Source: Amycolatopsis sp. EV170708-02-1 (GTDB taxonomy: Bacteria > Actinomycetota > Actinomycetes > Mycobacteriales > Pseudonocardiaceae). Taken from it: a stretch of 64,000 nucleotides of DNA. The stretch's first letter is position 1; every line of letters starts with the position of its first letter. Location: positions 4,464,001 through 4,528,000 of the forward strand of contig NZ_CP092497.1 in NCBI RefSeq assembly GCF_022479115.1. The letters are read 5' to 3'. The notes under the pieces were generated by a model. The model ran no database searches. It was not told the DNA's origin and worked only from the letters and a program-made list of their open reading frames with translations. Positions 62,490 to 64,000 of this stretch are shown here, one piece after another. The translations under genes were made by a program, and so were the position numbers.

Positions 62490-62818
62490 GAGCCGACGTC
62501 CACTCGGATCACGCCGTCGTCGCCGACCTCGCACGGGTAGCCGTTGAGGCAGGAGTCGTCCGGATTGATGCCCTTGCCGCTCGCCGCGTCGAACGTCCAC
62601 ATGTGCCGCAGGCAGGTGAGCGTTTCGCCGTCGAAGTCGCCCTCGTCGAGCACCCACGCCTGGTGGGGGCACCGGTTCTGATAGGCCTTGACGTCGCCGT
62701 CGACGTTGATGAGCAGAACTTTCACCCCGTCGACCTCGACGGGAACCATGTCGCCTTCCCAGAGCTCATCGAGGTGAATCGTCTTTCGCCATTGCGTGGT
62801 CGCGCTCGCGGAGGTCAT
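62486..62818 (-). CDS. Rieske ferredoxin (TmoC-like)
   Basis: A 110-residue Rieske [2Fe-2S] protein. The cluster ligands are Cys50-Pro-His52 and Cys69-Leu-Arg-His72, with the usual Gln after the first pair (CPHQ). It carries electrons from the reductase to the diiron hydroxylase. It overlaps the beta-subunit gene and the reductase gene by four bases each. Confidence 0.94.
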   Translation of the reverse strand: MTSASATTQWRKTIHLDELWEGDMVPVEVDGVKVLLINVDGDVKAYQNRCPHQAWVLDEGDFDGETLTCLRHMWTFDAASGKGINPDDSCLNGYPCEVGDDGVIRVDVGS

Positions 62819-63855
62819 GCCGATGCCCTGTTCGTGTCCCGCAGGATCGAGTCGGTGAACGCCTCCCGGGCGGCACGAGCGCCGGCGGCCACCTCCACGC
62901 TCGGGCGACCGGACTCGGGAAGCGTCTCGAGGATCCGGCCGAGCCCGGCGGCGGCATCGTCGGCGATGGGTGCCCATTTGCCGATCCATTTGTCGATCGC
63001 GGCGGCCGATTCGGCTCGCCGGCCGATCGCGAAGGTGGCGACCGCCTTGCTCCACCGGTTGCGACGCTGGTTGTCGGCGTCCAGGAAGCTCTGCAGCAGC
63101 CAGCCGAGATTGTCGCCGTTGGTGAGGGCGATCTCGCCGAACTGCCGGGTGAGCACGTCGTCCAGGGTCGGCAGCAGGACCAGGTTCAGCGCGGTGAACG
63201 CCTCGCCCCAGTCGTAGGTGATCAGCGCGGACTCCACTGCCTTGCGGGTCGCCTGCCACGCCGGGTGCTGCTCCCAGTGCCGGCGCTCCTGGGCGGTGCC
63301 GATGCCGGCGTCCGGGTGCGCGACCTGGAGCTCGCGGGTCCGGTAGGCCACCGTGGTCACTCGCCGCAGGAAGTCTGCGGTGGCCAGGCCGGCGGGGTTG
63401 GTGATGTAGGAGGTCGGTGCCAGGTAGCCGAGGTAGGCCTCGATCTGCTGGAACCCGTGGATCGCGTACCGCGACGGGGTGTACAGCGTGGCGAGTGTCT
63501 CGATCCAGCCGCGGCTGAATTTCGTGTCGGCGCCGAGTTGTGCGTATTCCTCGAGCACGCCGTGGATCTTCGACTCGGACTCGGCTTGTGCGTTCACGTA
63601 CATCCGGTAGGTCAGGCTGTCGGGCTCGCGGAATTGCTCCCAGTCGTCGGCCTGCAGCGGGGACTGGTCACGGTAGGTCAGGAACCACAGATTCGCCGCC
63701 GAGGAAGGGTTTTGCTCGAAGGGGGCGTTGCGGTTCTCGCGGGTGGTCCAGTTCTGGCCGTGTGTGACGATCTCGTATTCGCTGGGCATCTTGCGCACGT
63801 CGCCGAAGGCGCTGAACGTGCGGCGTGCCCGAGGGCGGTTGGTGTGGTCGCTCAT
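62815..63855 (-). CDS. Diiron monooxygenase hydroxylase beta subunit (TmoE-like)
   Basis: A 346-residue structural subunit of a soluble diiron monooxygenase. The match to TmoE is good through PSEYEIVTHG, SPLQADDWEQFREPDSLTY, YAIHGFQQIEAYLG and ITYDWGEAFTALNLVL. It pairs with an alpha subunit that must lie to the right of the window. The family oxidises toluene, benzene, alkenes or isoprene. It overlaps the upstream effector gene by four bases (ATGA). Confidence 0.93.
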   Translation of the reverse strand: MSDHTNRPRARRTFSAFGDVRKMPSEYEIVTHGQNWTTRENRNAPFEQNPSSAANLWFLTYRDQSPLQADDWEQFREPDSLTYRMYVNAQAESESKIHGVLEEYAQLGADTKFSRGWIETLATLYTPSRYAIHGFQQIEAYLGYLAPTSYITNPAGLATADFLRRVTTVAYRTRELQVAHPDAGIGTAQERRHWEQHPAWQATRKAVESALITYDWGEAFTALNLVLLPTLDDVLTRQFGEIALTNGDNLGWLLQSFLDADNQRRNRWSKAVATFAIGRRAESAAAIDKWIGKWAPIADDAAAGLGRILETLPESGRPSVEVAAGARAAREAFTDSILRDTNRASA

Positions 63856-64000
63856 CGGACGAGCTCTCCTTCCGGAGCGTCGCGCTTGATCTTTTCCCAG
63901 ACGATGTCGTCGCTGGTGGTGATGACGCGTCCGACGAAGGACGACATCATCGTCTGGAAGGAGCGGATCTCGTAGTCGGCTCCCAAATAGGCCCGGAGCG
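63852..64000 (-). CDS. Effector (coupling) protein of the diiron monooxygenase, C-terminus only
   Basis: The last 49 residues of a gene that enters from the right edge. The visible part, from LGADYEIRSFQ through SFVGRVITTSDDIVWEKI, matches the C-terminal half of TmoD/MmoB-type effector proteins (compare TmoD, whose C-terminus has the same LG-(x)n-SFAG pattern). These small cofactor-free proteins bind the hydroxylase and couple electron transfer to oxygen activation. The gene order effector, beta, Rieske, reductase differs from tmoABCDEF. Confidence 0.75.
   Translation of the reverse strand, partial: LRAYLGADYEIRSFQTMMSSFVGRVITTSDDIVWEKIKRDAPEGELVR

Overview
The window is high-GC DNA from a filamentous actinomycete, most likely in the Pseudonocardiales (an Amycolatopsis-like organism). 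This is inferred from GTG/TTG starts, SARP-NB-ARC-TPR regulators, two SsgA-like sporulation proteins, a modular polyketide synthase and dense ATGA-coupled operons. No rRNA, tRNA, CRISPR array or intact insertion sequence was seen.

Region 1 (about 1-25 kb) is a biosynthetic gene cluster. A chorismatase, which by two diagnostic residues should make 3-hydroxybenzoate, is divergent from one large synthase with the order ligase-ACP-KS-AT-DH-KR-ACP-TE. The simplest reading is that chorismate gives 3-hydroxybenzoate, the built-in ligase loads it, and the single module extends it, probably iteratively. Release is by a thioesterase whose nucleophile is Cys instead of Ser. Accessory genes are a second (PaaK-type) adenylate-forming enzyme, a small Cys-rich protein, a P450, a VOC protein, a PHBH-type flavoprotein, a VAO-type flavoprotein, a DHA2 exporter and two paralogous SARP-type regulators. 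A secreted lipoprotein sits inside the cluster.

Region 2 (25-37 kb) is a sugar-alcohol phosphotransferase operon behind a divergent DeoR repressor: PfkB kinase, EIIC, EIIB, EIIA, zinc polyol dehydrogenase, EI and HPr. A methyltransferase, a GntR regulator and an OmpR-like regulator follow. The kinase, the dehydrogenase, the methyltransferase and the secreted hydrolase at 37-40 kb each carry one apparent single-base deletion. These are either pseudogenes or sequence errors.

Region 3 (37-49 kb) holds mixed accessory genes: the hydrolase, two SsgA-like proteins, a LOG-family protein, a GNAT acetyltransferase, an NB-ARC-TPR protein and a large glycosyltransferase-like protein. In front of the last gene lie ten exact copies of a 7-bp repeat, which put its only plausible start out of frame; this is a candidate phase-variable switch. 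A regulator and an aldo/keto reductase at 48.2-49.3 kb have each lost their 5' half at a shared junction.

Region 4 (49-58 kb) is an eight-gene overlapping operon for organosulfur use: ABC importer, a DszB-like sulfinate desulfinase, two SsuD-type flavin monooxygenases, a class II aldolase and a second, leaderless binding-protein-fold protein. A divergent IclR regulator flanks it. A TetR/NmrA-reductase pair follows.

Region 5 (60-64 kb, running off the right edge) is a toluene-4-monooxygenase-type soluble diiron monooxygenase operon: effector, beta subunit, Rieske ferredoxin, reductase, then a protein joining a ribosomal uL22-like domain to a DUF59/MIP18 domain, and an ABM-family protein. The uL22-DUF59 fusion is the most unusual protein architecture in the window.
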